Origin: Riemerella columbipharyngis
GTDB lineage: Bacteria > Bacteroidota > Bacteroidia > Flavobacteriales > Weeksellaceae
DNA length: 64,000 nucleotides
Assembly: GCF_900101995.1 (NCBI RefSeq)
Contig: NZ_FNAS01000001.1
Coordinates: 186,001 to 250,000, forward strand
Direction: 5' to 3'
Shown: positions 14,156-21,406 of the stretch, one piece after another
How positions within the stretch are numbered: position 1 is the first letter of the stretch
Layout of the letters: each line of letters starts with the position of its first letter
Made by a program: the position numbers and the translations under genes
The notes under the pieces: model-generated
Databases searched by the model: none
What the model saw: only the letters and a program-made list of their open reading frames with translations
What the model was told of the DNA's origin: nothing

Positions 14156-15715
14156 ATGAAAAGAGATGAAATTATTAGAAATTTTGAGAAGCAGAATGAA
14201 AGTGTATGGGATTTAGTCGTAATTGGCGGAGGGGCTACAGGTCTCGGTATTGCAATAGATTCGGTTTGTAGGGGGTATAAGACATTATTACTCGAGCAAA
14301 GTGATTTTGCTAAATCCACTTCTAGTAAAAGTACTAAATTGGTACACGGAGGTGTACGCTATATGGCACAAGGGTATATTGATTTGGTAAAAGAAGCGTG
14401 CAAAGAAAGAGGTTTGTTGCTAAAGAATGCACCGCATCTTACGAGAAATTTAACTTTTGTAATTCCTGTTTATTCTTGGAAAGACAGATGGATGTACACG
14501 ATAGGATTGAAGTTTTACGATTTTTTAGCAGGAAAGTTAAGTTTGGGAAGCTCTTATTTTATAAATAAAAATAAAACCATTCAGCATTTGCCTACGGTGA
14601 AAAAAGAAAACTTGAAAGGAGGAATTGTCTATCACGATGGGCAGTTTGATGATGCTCGTTTAGCTCTTAATCTTGCTCAAACAGCTATAGAAAGAGGAGC
14701 AGTGGTATTAAATTATGCCAAAGTAACAGGTTTGTCTAAAGATTCAGAAGGGTATTTGAATGGGGTGGATTTCAGAGATGAAATATCTGGTGAAAAATAT
14801 CAAGTAAAAACAAAAGCAGTCGTTAATGCTACAGGAGTATTTGCCGATGATATTAATAAAATGGATCACGGGACGGATAAAAAAACAATTAGTCCCAGCC
14901 AAGGTATTCACCTTATGATAGATAAAAAGTTTTGCCCTACAGATTCTGCTGTGATGATACCCAAAACAGATGATGGCAGAGTGTTGTTTGCTGTGCCTTG
15001 GCATAATAAAATTATTTTGGGAACTACGGATACTCCTGTAAAAAGAGAATCATTAGAGCCAATTCCGTCTGACAAAGAGATACAATTCATTCTGAATACG
15101 GCAAAAAATTATCTTAATCCGGCACCCACAAGAGCGGATATACAGAGTGTGTTTGCGGGACTAAGACCTTTGGCTGCAGCTGAAGAAGGGCAAAAAACTA
15201 AAGAAGTATCCAGAAGTCATAAAGTATTGGTCGCTCCTTCTCGCTTAGTAAGCATCGTAGGAGGTAAGTGGACTACTTACAGGAAAATGGCGGAGGATAC
15301 TATGCAAAAAGTAGAAGAAACTATGCAGTGGAAAAAAACAAAATCTAATACAGAGCATCTGAAAATACACGGCTATAGAGAAGGGACTTCTCAAGATAAT
15401 CCAATGTACTTCTACGGAAGTGATGAGAAGTATGTCCAAGAATTAACTACGAATACACCATATGGAAATGAAATGCTGAGTGAAGCATTAAATATTAAAA
15501 AAGTACAAGTGGTATGGGCGGTAAGAAATGAAATGGCAATGAATGTAGAGGATGTGTTGTCACGGAGAACCAGAGCACTGCTGCTCGATAGGGAAGAAGC
15601 ACTAAGGATAGCACCGGAAGTAGCCGAGATTATGGCTGTAGAACTAGGAAAAGACCAAAAATGGGTGGATGCTCAAGTCTTAGAATTTAATCGATTAGCT
15701 TCTATTTATCAATAA
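14156..15715 (+). CDS. glpD: Aerobic glycerol-3-phosphate dehydrogenase
   Basis: 519-residue FAD enzyme at the inner membrane that oxidises glycerol-3-phosphate to dihydroxyacetone phosphate and feeds electrons to quinones. The FAD-binding Rossmann motif is VVIGGGATGLGIAIDS (about 22-37), followed by STSSKSTKLVHGGVRYM, the family's FAD-contact block. Further markers are YHDGQFDDARLALNLA, NATGVFADDINKM, FAVPWHNKIILGTTDTP and the GGKWTTYRKMAEDT block near residue 370. The C-terminal helical domain ends in EVAEIMAVELG. It is the first gene of the glp operon; glpT begins five bases after its stop. Confidence 0.96.
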   Translation: MKRDEIIRNFEKQNESVWDLVVIGGGATGLGIAIDSVCRGYKTLLLEQSDFAKSTSSKSTKLVHGGVRYMAQGYIDLVKEACKERGLLLKNAPHLTRNLTFVIPVYSWKDRWMYTIGLKFYDFLAGKLSLGSSYFINKNKTIQHLPTVKKENLKGGIVYHDGQFDDARLALNLAQTAIERGAVVLNYAKVTGLSKDSEGYLNGVDFRDEISGEKYQVKTKAVVNATGVFADDINKMDHGTDKKTISPSQGIHLMIDKKFCPTDSAVMIPKTDDGRVLFAVPWHNKIILGTTDTPVKRESLEPIPSDKEIQFILNTAKNYLNPAPTRADIQSVFAGLRPLAAAEEGQKTKEVSRSHKVLVAPSRLVSIVGGKWTTYRKMAEDTMQKVEETMQWKKTKSNTEHLKIHGYREGTSQDNPMYFYGSDEKYVQELTTNTPYGNEMLSEALNIKKVQVVWAVRNEMAMNVEDVLSRRTRALLLDREEALRIAPEVAEIMAVELGKDQKWVDAQVLEFNRLASIYQ

Positions 15716-15720
15716 ATATA

Positions 15721-17088
15721 ATGTTAAATATAAAACCAATAATAATGAAATCATTTTTAGAACCACCTAAGCATATTCTACTCTTATCCAAAGATAAGAT
15801 AGACAGTGTTTATAAAAGTAAACGGATGCAAGTTTTTATAGGTATATTCATAGGCTATGCAGGATATTATCTTGTAAGGAAAAATTTTTCTTTAGCAATG
15901 CCTCATCTGGAGCAATCCGGATTTACTAAGGAGAGTTTAGGGCTAGTACTTTCGGCAAATGCTATTGCTTACGGGCTTTCTAAGTTTATTATGGGAGGGA
16001 TTTCGGATAGGAGTGATGCTAGGAAATTCTTAGCCTTGGGGCTTATACTTTCTTCATTAGCAACTTTTTTGCTGGGAACGGCATTTGGGGTGTCTTCTAT
16101 TGCAATTATGTTTATGCTTCAGTTTCTTATTGGTTGGTTTCAGGGAATGGGATGGCCGCCTTGTGGCAGGGTAATGACGCATTGGTTTTCTCAGAACGAG
16201 AGGGGAACAAAAATGTCTTTTTGGAATGTGGCACATAATGTAGGGGGAGGACTTATGGGGCCGCTAGTGATGTATGGTACATTATGGTTTGGATCTTGGC
16301 AGAAAGGTGCGTTTTGGTTTCCTGCGATAGTGGGAATTGTCATTGCTCTAATATCATTGTTATTGGTAAGAGATACGCCTCAGTCCTGCGGATTGCCACC
16401 TATTGAAGAATATAGAAACGATTATCCAAATAATTATTCCAAAACCTTTGAGGAAGAACTCTCCACTAAGGAAATCTTTTTGACTTATGTTCTTAGAAAT
16501 AAAATGTTATGGTTTATAGCTATTGCTAATGCATTTGTATATTTAGTACGCTATGGAGTTCTTGATTGGGCACCTACTTATCTTGAGAGTGTAAAACATT
16601 ACAATATAAAAGAAGTAGGCTGGGCCTATTCTGCTTACGAGTGGGCAGCTATTCCCGGGACTATTGTGTGTGGTTGGCTTAGTGATAAAGTATTCAGAGG
16701 CAAACGCTCTATTACTACAATTATCTATATGCTTTTAGTGATGGTATTTGTGTTTGTCTATTGGAAAAATATGGATAATAAATTCTTGGACGGAGTGGCT
16801 CTAATAGCCATAGGTTTTCTGGTGTATGGGCCTGTAATGCTCATAGGTGTGCAAGCATTGGATTTAGCACCTAAAAAAGCTGCAGGAGCCGCCGCAGGAC
16901 TTACCGGTCTATTAGGGTACTTATTGGGTACAGCTATTTTAGCCAATATTACCATAGGGTATTTAGTGGAACATTATGGCTGGGATGCAGGGTTTATGTT
17001 GCTTATCGTAGCGTGTGTGCTTTCTATCGTATTTGTAGCATTCACTTATGGAGAAGAAAAAAGAACATTAGAAAACAGTAAAAAATAA
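15721..17088 (+). CDS. glpT: Glycerol-3-phosphate transporter (MFS antiporter)
   Basis: 455 residues, twelve membrane helices. The organophosphate:phosphate antiporter features are present: GYAGYYLVRKNFSLAMPHLE near TM1 (with the Arg that binds phosphate), GGISDRSDARKFLALGLILS, FQGMGWPPCGRVMTHWFS and RGTKMSFWNVAHNVGGG. GlpT imports glycerol-3-phosphate in exchange for phosphate. The start at 15721 is the first ATG after glpD; a second ATG at 15745 (MKSFLEPPK) is possible. Between glpD and glpQ, its substrate is almost certainly glycerol-3-phosphate. Confidence 0.93.
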   Translation: MLNIKPIIMKSFLEPPKHILLLSKDKIDSVYKSKRMQVFIGIFIGYAGYYLVRKNFSLAMPHLEQSGFTKESLGLVLSANAIAYGLSKFIMGGISDRSDARKFLALGLILSSLATFLLGTAFGVSSIAIMFMLQFLIGWFQGMGWPPCGRVMTHWFSQNERGTKMSFWNVAHNVGGGLMGPLVMYGTLWFGSWQKGAFWFPAIVGIVIALISLLLVRDTPQSCGLPPIEEYRNDYPNNYSKTFEEELSTKEIFLTYVLRNKMLWFIAIANAFVYLVRYGVLDWAPTYLESVKHYNIKEVGWAYSAYEWAAIPGTIVCGWLSDKVFRGKRSITTIIYMLLVMVFVFVYWKNMDNKFLDGVALIAIGFLVYGPVMLIGVQALDLAPKKAAGAAAGLTGLLGYLLGTAILANITIGYLVEHYGWDAGFMLLIVACVLSIVFVAFTYGEEKRTLENSKK

Positions 17089-17111
17089 TTTTAACTTAAT
17101 AAATTTTCATT

Positions 17112-18539
17112 ATGCTAAAAAATGTATTAAAAGCAAGTTTAGCCGTATGTCTTGTAACTATGGTATCTTGTAACTCAGATCGGGAAGTGCAAAATCCTGA
17201 TATTGATGCTAGTAAAGTGGAGGTAAAGCAACTTTCATCAGAAATGATTAAGGTACGTGATTATGTACCAGAGAATGCCGTTATTGCCCATAGGGGATCT
17301 ACATTTTGGACACCTGAAGAGACAGAAGCCGCATACAGATGGGCTAGAGAAATAGGTGCCGATTATATGGAGGCAGACTTGCAAGTTTCTAAAGATGGCG
17401 TAGTTTTGGCTTTGCACGATGACAACCTAAGAAGAACCACTAATATTGAAACTGTCTATGGGGAACACTTGCCGGCAGATAGAAAACAATATTACTTAGA
17501 ATTAGGTTACTCTTCTAAAGAAGCAGACGAAAAAGTGGAAGCAGATAGAAAATCTTTTATTCCTAATTTACCAAGTTCTTATACTTATTCCGAATTATTA
17601 AAACTTGATGCAGGTTCTTGGTTTAATGATGCTAATCCAGAAAGAGCACAAGCAGGATTTATAAAGCAGCATCAATATATCTCTTCATTAGAAGATTTGA
17701 TTATGTATGCTAAAGGGTATAAATTAGAAAGAGATGCTTCTACAGGCGAAAGAGCAGCTACTAAAATGACCCTTACAAGCGAAACTATGAAACACCCATT
17801 GTCAGGTGCGGTAGAGAGAATCGTTAAATATGATACAAAATATGTAAAAGACGATCAAGACAGAGGAAACCGTCCAGGGATTTATATTGAGTTCAAAGAA
17901 CCATGGCTTAATCCTTCTACTATGGAGAAAATGGTGTATGATGAGCTAGATAAATATGGAATGAATGTCATCACTAAACGCGAGGTGGATAATACCCCAT
18001 TCTATGTTGATGGCAAAGTGAATGTAGGAAACACCAATGGTAAAGTAATTTTGCAGACATTCTCTCTTGAAAGTTTAGGAAGAATTAAAAATTTCTTCAA
18101 AGGTCAAGTGCCTACATGTTTCCTACTGTGGAAAGGAAATGGTGCTACGGATATCTCTGACGACTCACCTCAAGGGTATGCTTCTTTCATTAACTTAGGA
18201 GTAGATAATTTGGCTCATTTCATAGGTCCGTCTATTGCAGGAGCACCTAATAATTATCCTGAATTATTAAAACCGTGGCAAGCAAGTCTCATTAGACGCT
18301 CTAAAATGAAAATACACCCATATTCATTTGATACAACAGACCAAATGAAAAAATATTTTGGAGATTATAACTATGGTAATCAGATAGGAGATCTAGCGGC
18401 ACCACCTTATTGCGATGCAATGTTTACCAATAGAGCAGAAGAAACGCTGCATTACTATATAGAAAAAAATGCTAGAAACTTGGCTGCATCCAAGAATGTA
18501 GAGGAAGCTACTGAACTTTTAAAAAGATTAGGATACTAA
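17112..18539 (+). CDS. glpQ: Glycerophosphodiester phosphodiesterase lipoprotein
   Basis: 475 residues. The signal MLKNVLKASLAVCLVTMVSC is a lipoprotein signal with lipid Cys at about 20. The GDPD catalytic motifs are clear: VIAHRGSTFWTPEETEAAYR with the catalytic His-Arg, GADYMEADLQVSKDGVVLAL, HDDNLRRTTN with the second His, and YIEFKEPWLNP further on. It splits glycerophosphodiesters (deacylated phospholipids) to glycerol-3-phosphate and an alcohol outside the inner membrane, supplying GlpT. It is longer than the E. coli enzyme because of an insertion of about 100 residues in the middle (about 150-260). It lies 24 bp after glpT. Confidence 0.94.
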   Translation: MLKNVLKASLAVCLVTMVSCNSDREVQNPDIDASKVEVKQLSSEMIKVRDYVPENAVIAHRGSTFWTPEETEAAYRWAREIGADYMEADLQVSKDGVVLALHDDNLRRTTNIETVYGEHLPADRKQYYLELGYSSKEADEKVEADRKSFIPNLPSSYTYSELLKLDAGSWFNDANPERAQAGFIKQHQYISSLEDLIMYAKGYKLERDASTGERAATKMTLTSETMKHPLSGAVERIVKYDTKYVKDDQDRGNRPGIYIEFKEPWLNPSTMEKMVYDELDKYGMNVITKREVDNTPFYVDGKVNVGNTNGKVILQTFSLESLGRIKNFFKGQVPTCFLLWKGNGATDISDDSPQGYASFINLGVDNLAHFIGPSIAGAPNNYPELLKPWQASLIRRSKMKIHPYSFDTTDQMKKYFGDYNYGNQIGDLAAPPYCDAMFTNRAEETLHYYIEKNARNLAASKNVEEATELLKRLGY

Positions 18540-18593
18540 AAATGATTAACCCTATAAAAGAGAATTTCTCTAAACAACATTAATTTTAAATTT

Positions 18594-19952
18594 ATGAAAA
18601 AGAATATTATACTGGCAGCAGTGCTTACATTAGGAGCAGTAGGACATATGTTTGCACAAGATAAAGCGGCTATTAAGCCCTATCATATTTACGAAGATAA
18701 AGATAATGATATTAGCATCACTTTGGGAGGGAGATTTTTTACCGACTTGTCATACAATACAAGTGATTTTACTCCGGTGAAATCAGGTACTAATATTGCA
18801 GATGCTCGTCTTAGGACTTCATTAACTTTTAAGAATTGGTACTTTTACGGTGATTTTGATTTTGGTGGAGGTAAGTTTCATCAAAGAAATTTATTCGTAA
18901 GGTATTATTTGAAGAATGATGAAGAAAGTTCTAAAAGTCTTAAATTTGGTTACTATGCAGAGCCATTTTCTATGAATCTTAATACAAGTGAATACGCGAT
19001 GAAGTTCATCAATCGTCCTTCTACAGTATTTGCTTTAGGTAATTTTAGAGCTTTAGGTCTTACTTATAAATATTATAATAATCACTTCTTTTCAGATCAG
19101 GGTATTTTTACAGAAGATGTGTTAGAGAACAAAAAACCGGCAGGTAACCAAAGCTGGAATGTAACAGGCCGCTATGTATATATCCCTGTAAATACACCGG
19201 ATCTTACACTACATATAGGTGGCTCATTGAGGTATAAGCAAAATAATGGAGGAGAATTGATTAATGAAGGTAAAACGCTGAAAACCAATCAGTATATCTC
19301 TTCTTCCTTAGAAATGGGAGATCATAACGGGCAATTCCTAAGTGCAAATATTCCTTGGGCTAATAAACTTTATAAAGTAGGCTTTGAAGGATTGGTAAGG
19401 ATGCCTAGATTCTTTGCAAGAGGAGAGTACATTATGCAAAAAATAACCAAAAAGAGACCAGACCAAGAGCTTTTTGATGCTCAATTGGGTGGGCTTTGGA
19501 GCTGGACTACTCTTAAGAGTTGGCAAAAGGCTAACCCTCTAGACGATTCTAAGGCTAATGGTGGTTACTTAGAATTGGGCTATTTACTTAATGATAAGTC
19601 TCACTATAAATACAATAGAGAGTTTGCTCTTATAGGAGGTAATTATGATCCGGGAGCATTTGAGGTCGTTGCTAGATATAGTTACACTAACTTAAATGAC
19701 ATCAAGGAAGGGGATGTTTTTCTAAAAGGCAAAAACAAATTCTATCCTGGTGGAAAAATAATAGATTATCCTAATGAATCAATGAGTATTGCAGGAGGTA
19801 AGGCTCATTCTGCTACAGTCGGCATCAATTATACCATCAATAGACACGCTATAATTTCTGCAGACTATACTTATACTCGTTTAGACAATCCGTACTTTCC
19901 GAATGATAAAAACTTTAATTCTATACAAGCAAGAATGATGTTTTCTTTCTAA
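18594..19952 (+). CDS. Outer-membrane phosphate-selective porin O/P-type
   Basis: 452 residues with a signal peptide (to about MFAQ|D) followed by a beta-barrel sequence: ISITLGGRFFTDLSYNTSDF, ARLRTSLTFKNWYFYGDFDF, SLKFGYYAEPFSMNLNTSEY, and the C-terminal strand IQARMMFSF ending in Phe. This fits the OprO/OprP (phosphate-selective porin) group common in Bacteroidota. As last gene of the glp operon, it probably admits glycerol-3-phosphate or glycerophosphodiesters across the outer membrane. That substrate is inferred from context. A strong terminator follows. Confidence 0.88.
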   Translation: MKKNIILAAVLTLGAVGHMFAQDKAAIKPYHIYEDKDNDISITLGGRFFTDLSYNTSDFTPVKSGTNIADARLRTSLTFKNWYFYGDFDFGGGKFHQRNLFVRYYLKNDEESSKSLKFGYYAEPFSMNLNTSEYAMKFINRPSTVFALGNFRALGLTYKYYNNHFFSDQGIFTEDVLENKKPAGNQSWNVTGRYVYIPVNTPDLTLHIGGSLRYKQNNGGELINEGKTLKTNQYISSSLEMGDHNGQFLSANIPWANKLYKVGFEGLVRMPRFFARGEYIMQKITKKRPDQELFDAQLGGLWSWTTLKSWQKANPLDDSKANGGYLELGYLLNDKSHYKYNREFALIGGNYDPGAFEVVARYSYTNLNDIKEGDVFLKGKNKFYPGGKIIDYPNESMSIAGGKAHSATVGINYTINRHAIISADYTYTRLDNPYFPNDKNFNSIQARMMFSF

Positions 19953-19972
19953 TGTTATTAGAAGAGTTTAAT

Positions 19973-20011
19973 AAAAGGAGGGTGCCCAAATTTTTGGGTA
20001 CCCTCTTTTTT
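19973..20011 (+). terminator. Terminator of the glp operon
   Basis: GAGGGT-CCCAAA pairs with TTTGGG-ACCCTC with one small bulge, followed by a T run. It lies 20 bp past the porin stop and may also serve the convergent sialyltransferase gene. Confidence 0.85.
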
Positions 20012-20058
20012 ATTTGATTATAATAAAAACAGAGTATTCAAAAAAAGAGATCTCTATT

Positions 20059-20958
20059 TTATTTATTAGTCGTTAAAAAACTTTTTAGTAATCTTTTTAT
20101 GTAGTTTTTAGCTTTTTGAAGAAATGAGGGGTTAGGTTTTGGAGGAGCTTCCTTAGAAACACGATTGAGTATATCAATCTTTCCATAGGCTACCGGAGAT
20201 GGAATAAAAAGATCGTTGATAAAATTTTCAGGCTTGGGAAGAATGGGAAAGCCCAAGTGTAATCTGGTTGCAAGAGGTATATATTGATTGATCGGGCTGT
20301 TTGGGCAAACACTATAAAACTTGATATCATATTTTTTTTGTAAAAATAACAAAGCTTCGATATCATAATTGATAGAGTGCAGGTAACTTTTAGATAGCTC
20401 TTGGCTAAATTCAGGCTTTTTCTTCAAAAGATTACTTGATTTACTATTAAAGGCATAGTCTTTATCACCTATATAAAAGTCTATCCCGGCTATGTATATC
20501 TTTTTGTATCCTAAAGCAATAGCAATAGCACACATATAGATACCACTGGTTATTCTTCGGTCGTTATAAATCTCATTATATCTGAAAAAAGAATTGAAAT
20601 CTTTAAGATTTTTAAAAATATCATAACCATAAATGCAATCTACAAAAATTTTATCAAAATTTTCTTTAGAATATCTGTCTGTATCGCAAAAGCCAAGAGT
20701 CGAGCATACAATGTTTTCTATATCGTATTCATTGTTACTTATTAGTTGTTTTGAAGTGTAGTATTGCTCAAAAAACAAAGAAGGATTATAGAAAGCGTAT
20801 TTTACATCCTTTCCTAAAAAATATTTCTCTTCAAAATAAAACTGATTGCATCTAAAGATATCCAATTGATCGAGTTCTGGCAACAAGCTATAATCGATAT
20901 TAGAAAGGCTGGGGCCGTTTCCTGCAACAACAGCTATTTTTTCTATTTTATCCTTCAT
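20059..20958 (-). CDS. GT42-family alpha-2,3-type sialyltransferase (CstII-like)
   Basis: 299 residues from the ATG at 20958; an upstream TTG at 21000 is less likely. The sequence follows Campylobacter CstI/CstII: AVVAGNGPSLSNIDYSLLPE at the N-terminus, DIFRCNQFYFEEKYFLGKDV, YAFYNPSLFFEQYYTSKQLI, NEIYNDRRITSGIYMCAIAI, ALGYKKIYIAGIDFYIGDKD and YLHSINYDIEALLFLQKKYD. Residues equivalent to CstII N31, N51, R129, Y156, Y162 and the catalytic His188 are all present (here about N38, N58, R135, Y162, Y168, H194). The enzyme would transfer sialic acid from CMP-sialic acid to a surface glycan. It is a single gene between two unrelated operons, with no nucleotide-sugar genes nearby, and is visibly AT-richer than its neighbours, suggesting transfer. 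The basic C-terminus may aid membrane association. Confidence 0.9.
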   Translation of the reverse strand: MKDKIEKIAVVAGNGPSLSNIDYSLLPELDQLDIFRCNQFYFEEKYFLGKDVKYAFYNPSLFFEQYYTSKQLISNNEYDIENIVCSTLGFCDTDRYSKENFDKIFVDCIYGYDIFKNLKDFNSFFRYNEIYNDRRITSGIYMCAIAIALGYKKIYIAGIDFYIGDKDYAFNSKSSNLLKKKPEFSQELSKSYLHSINYDIEALLFLQKKYDIKFYSVCPNSPINQYIPLATRLHLGFPILPKPENFINDLFIPSPVAYGKIDILNRVSKEAPPKPNPSFLQKAKNYIKRLLKSFLTTNK

Positions 20959-21036
20959 TATATTATTGATTAGTTCTGTATTTTTAACAAAAGTATTCAA
21001 ACATAATATCGTCTAAATTCAGCTATTCTTCTTCCG

Positions 21037-21044
21037 CAAAGATA
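21037..21044 (-). promoter_or_regulatory. -7 element of the sialyltransferase gene
   Basis: On the minus strand TATCTTTG matches TAnnTTTG, 78 bp before the ATG at 20958. A -33 TTG at the right distance is not evident. Confidence 0.4.
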
Positions 21045-21387
21045 ATAATTTTGATTGATTTTGAGAGTGATAAATTGGGGTGTTTGTTCTTTTTAATTTT
21101 GAAAAAAAAGATAAAAAAGTATGGTGAAAGTTAAGAAAATGAGGCATATAAGAAACAATGTAGATGTTTAGTATGTAGGTAATTTGAACGAAATGTTTAG
21201 ATGGGGCTTTTGGTATGATTTGCCGATAAATACGAGTATCTAATAATTTTTTTAGATTTGGTCTAATGCATTACGGTTTATGTATGTTAATGAAATATTA
21301 ACTAAGGTGCGTATAATAAGGTTTTAGTTAAAAAATAATTAAAAGATAGTTAATGATTTGGTAACATATATTTGGAAGCTGTTGGGC

Positions 21388-21395
21388 TAATTTTG
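21388..21395 (+). promoter_or_regulatory. -7 element of the TonB receptor-phytase operon
   Basis: TAATTTTG matches TAnnTTTG and ends 11 bp before the ATG at 21407. No clear -33 TTG at 17-23 bp is seen, so activation by a regulator is possible. Confidence 0.45.
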
Positions 21396-21406
21396 CAAAA
21401 AAACAA

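Larger units (their letters stand above)
21001..21406. other. Divergent intergenic region
   Basis: About 400 bp between the sialyltransferase and the TonB-receptor gene. It holds a minus-strand -7 element TATCTTTG at 21037-21044 for the sialyltransferase and a plus-strand TAATTTTG at 21388-21395 just before the receptor gene. No RNA gene or reading frame is recognised in the AT-rich middle. Confidence 0.5.
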
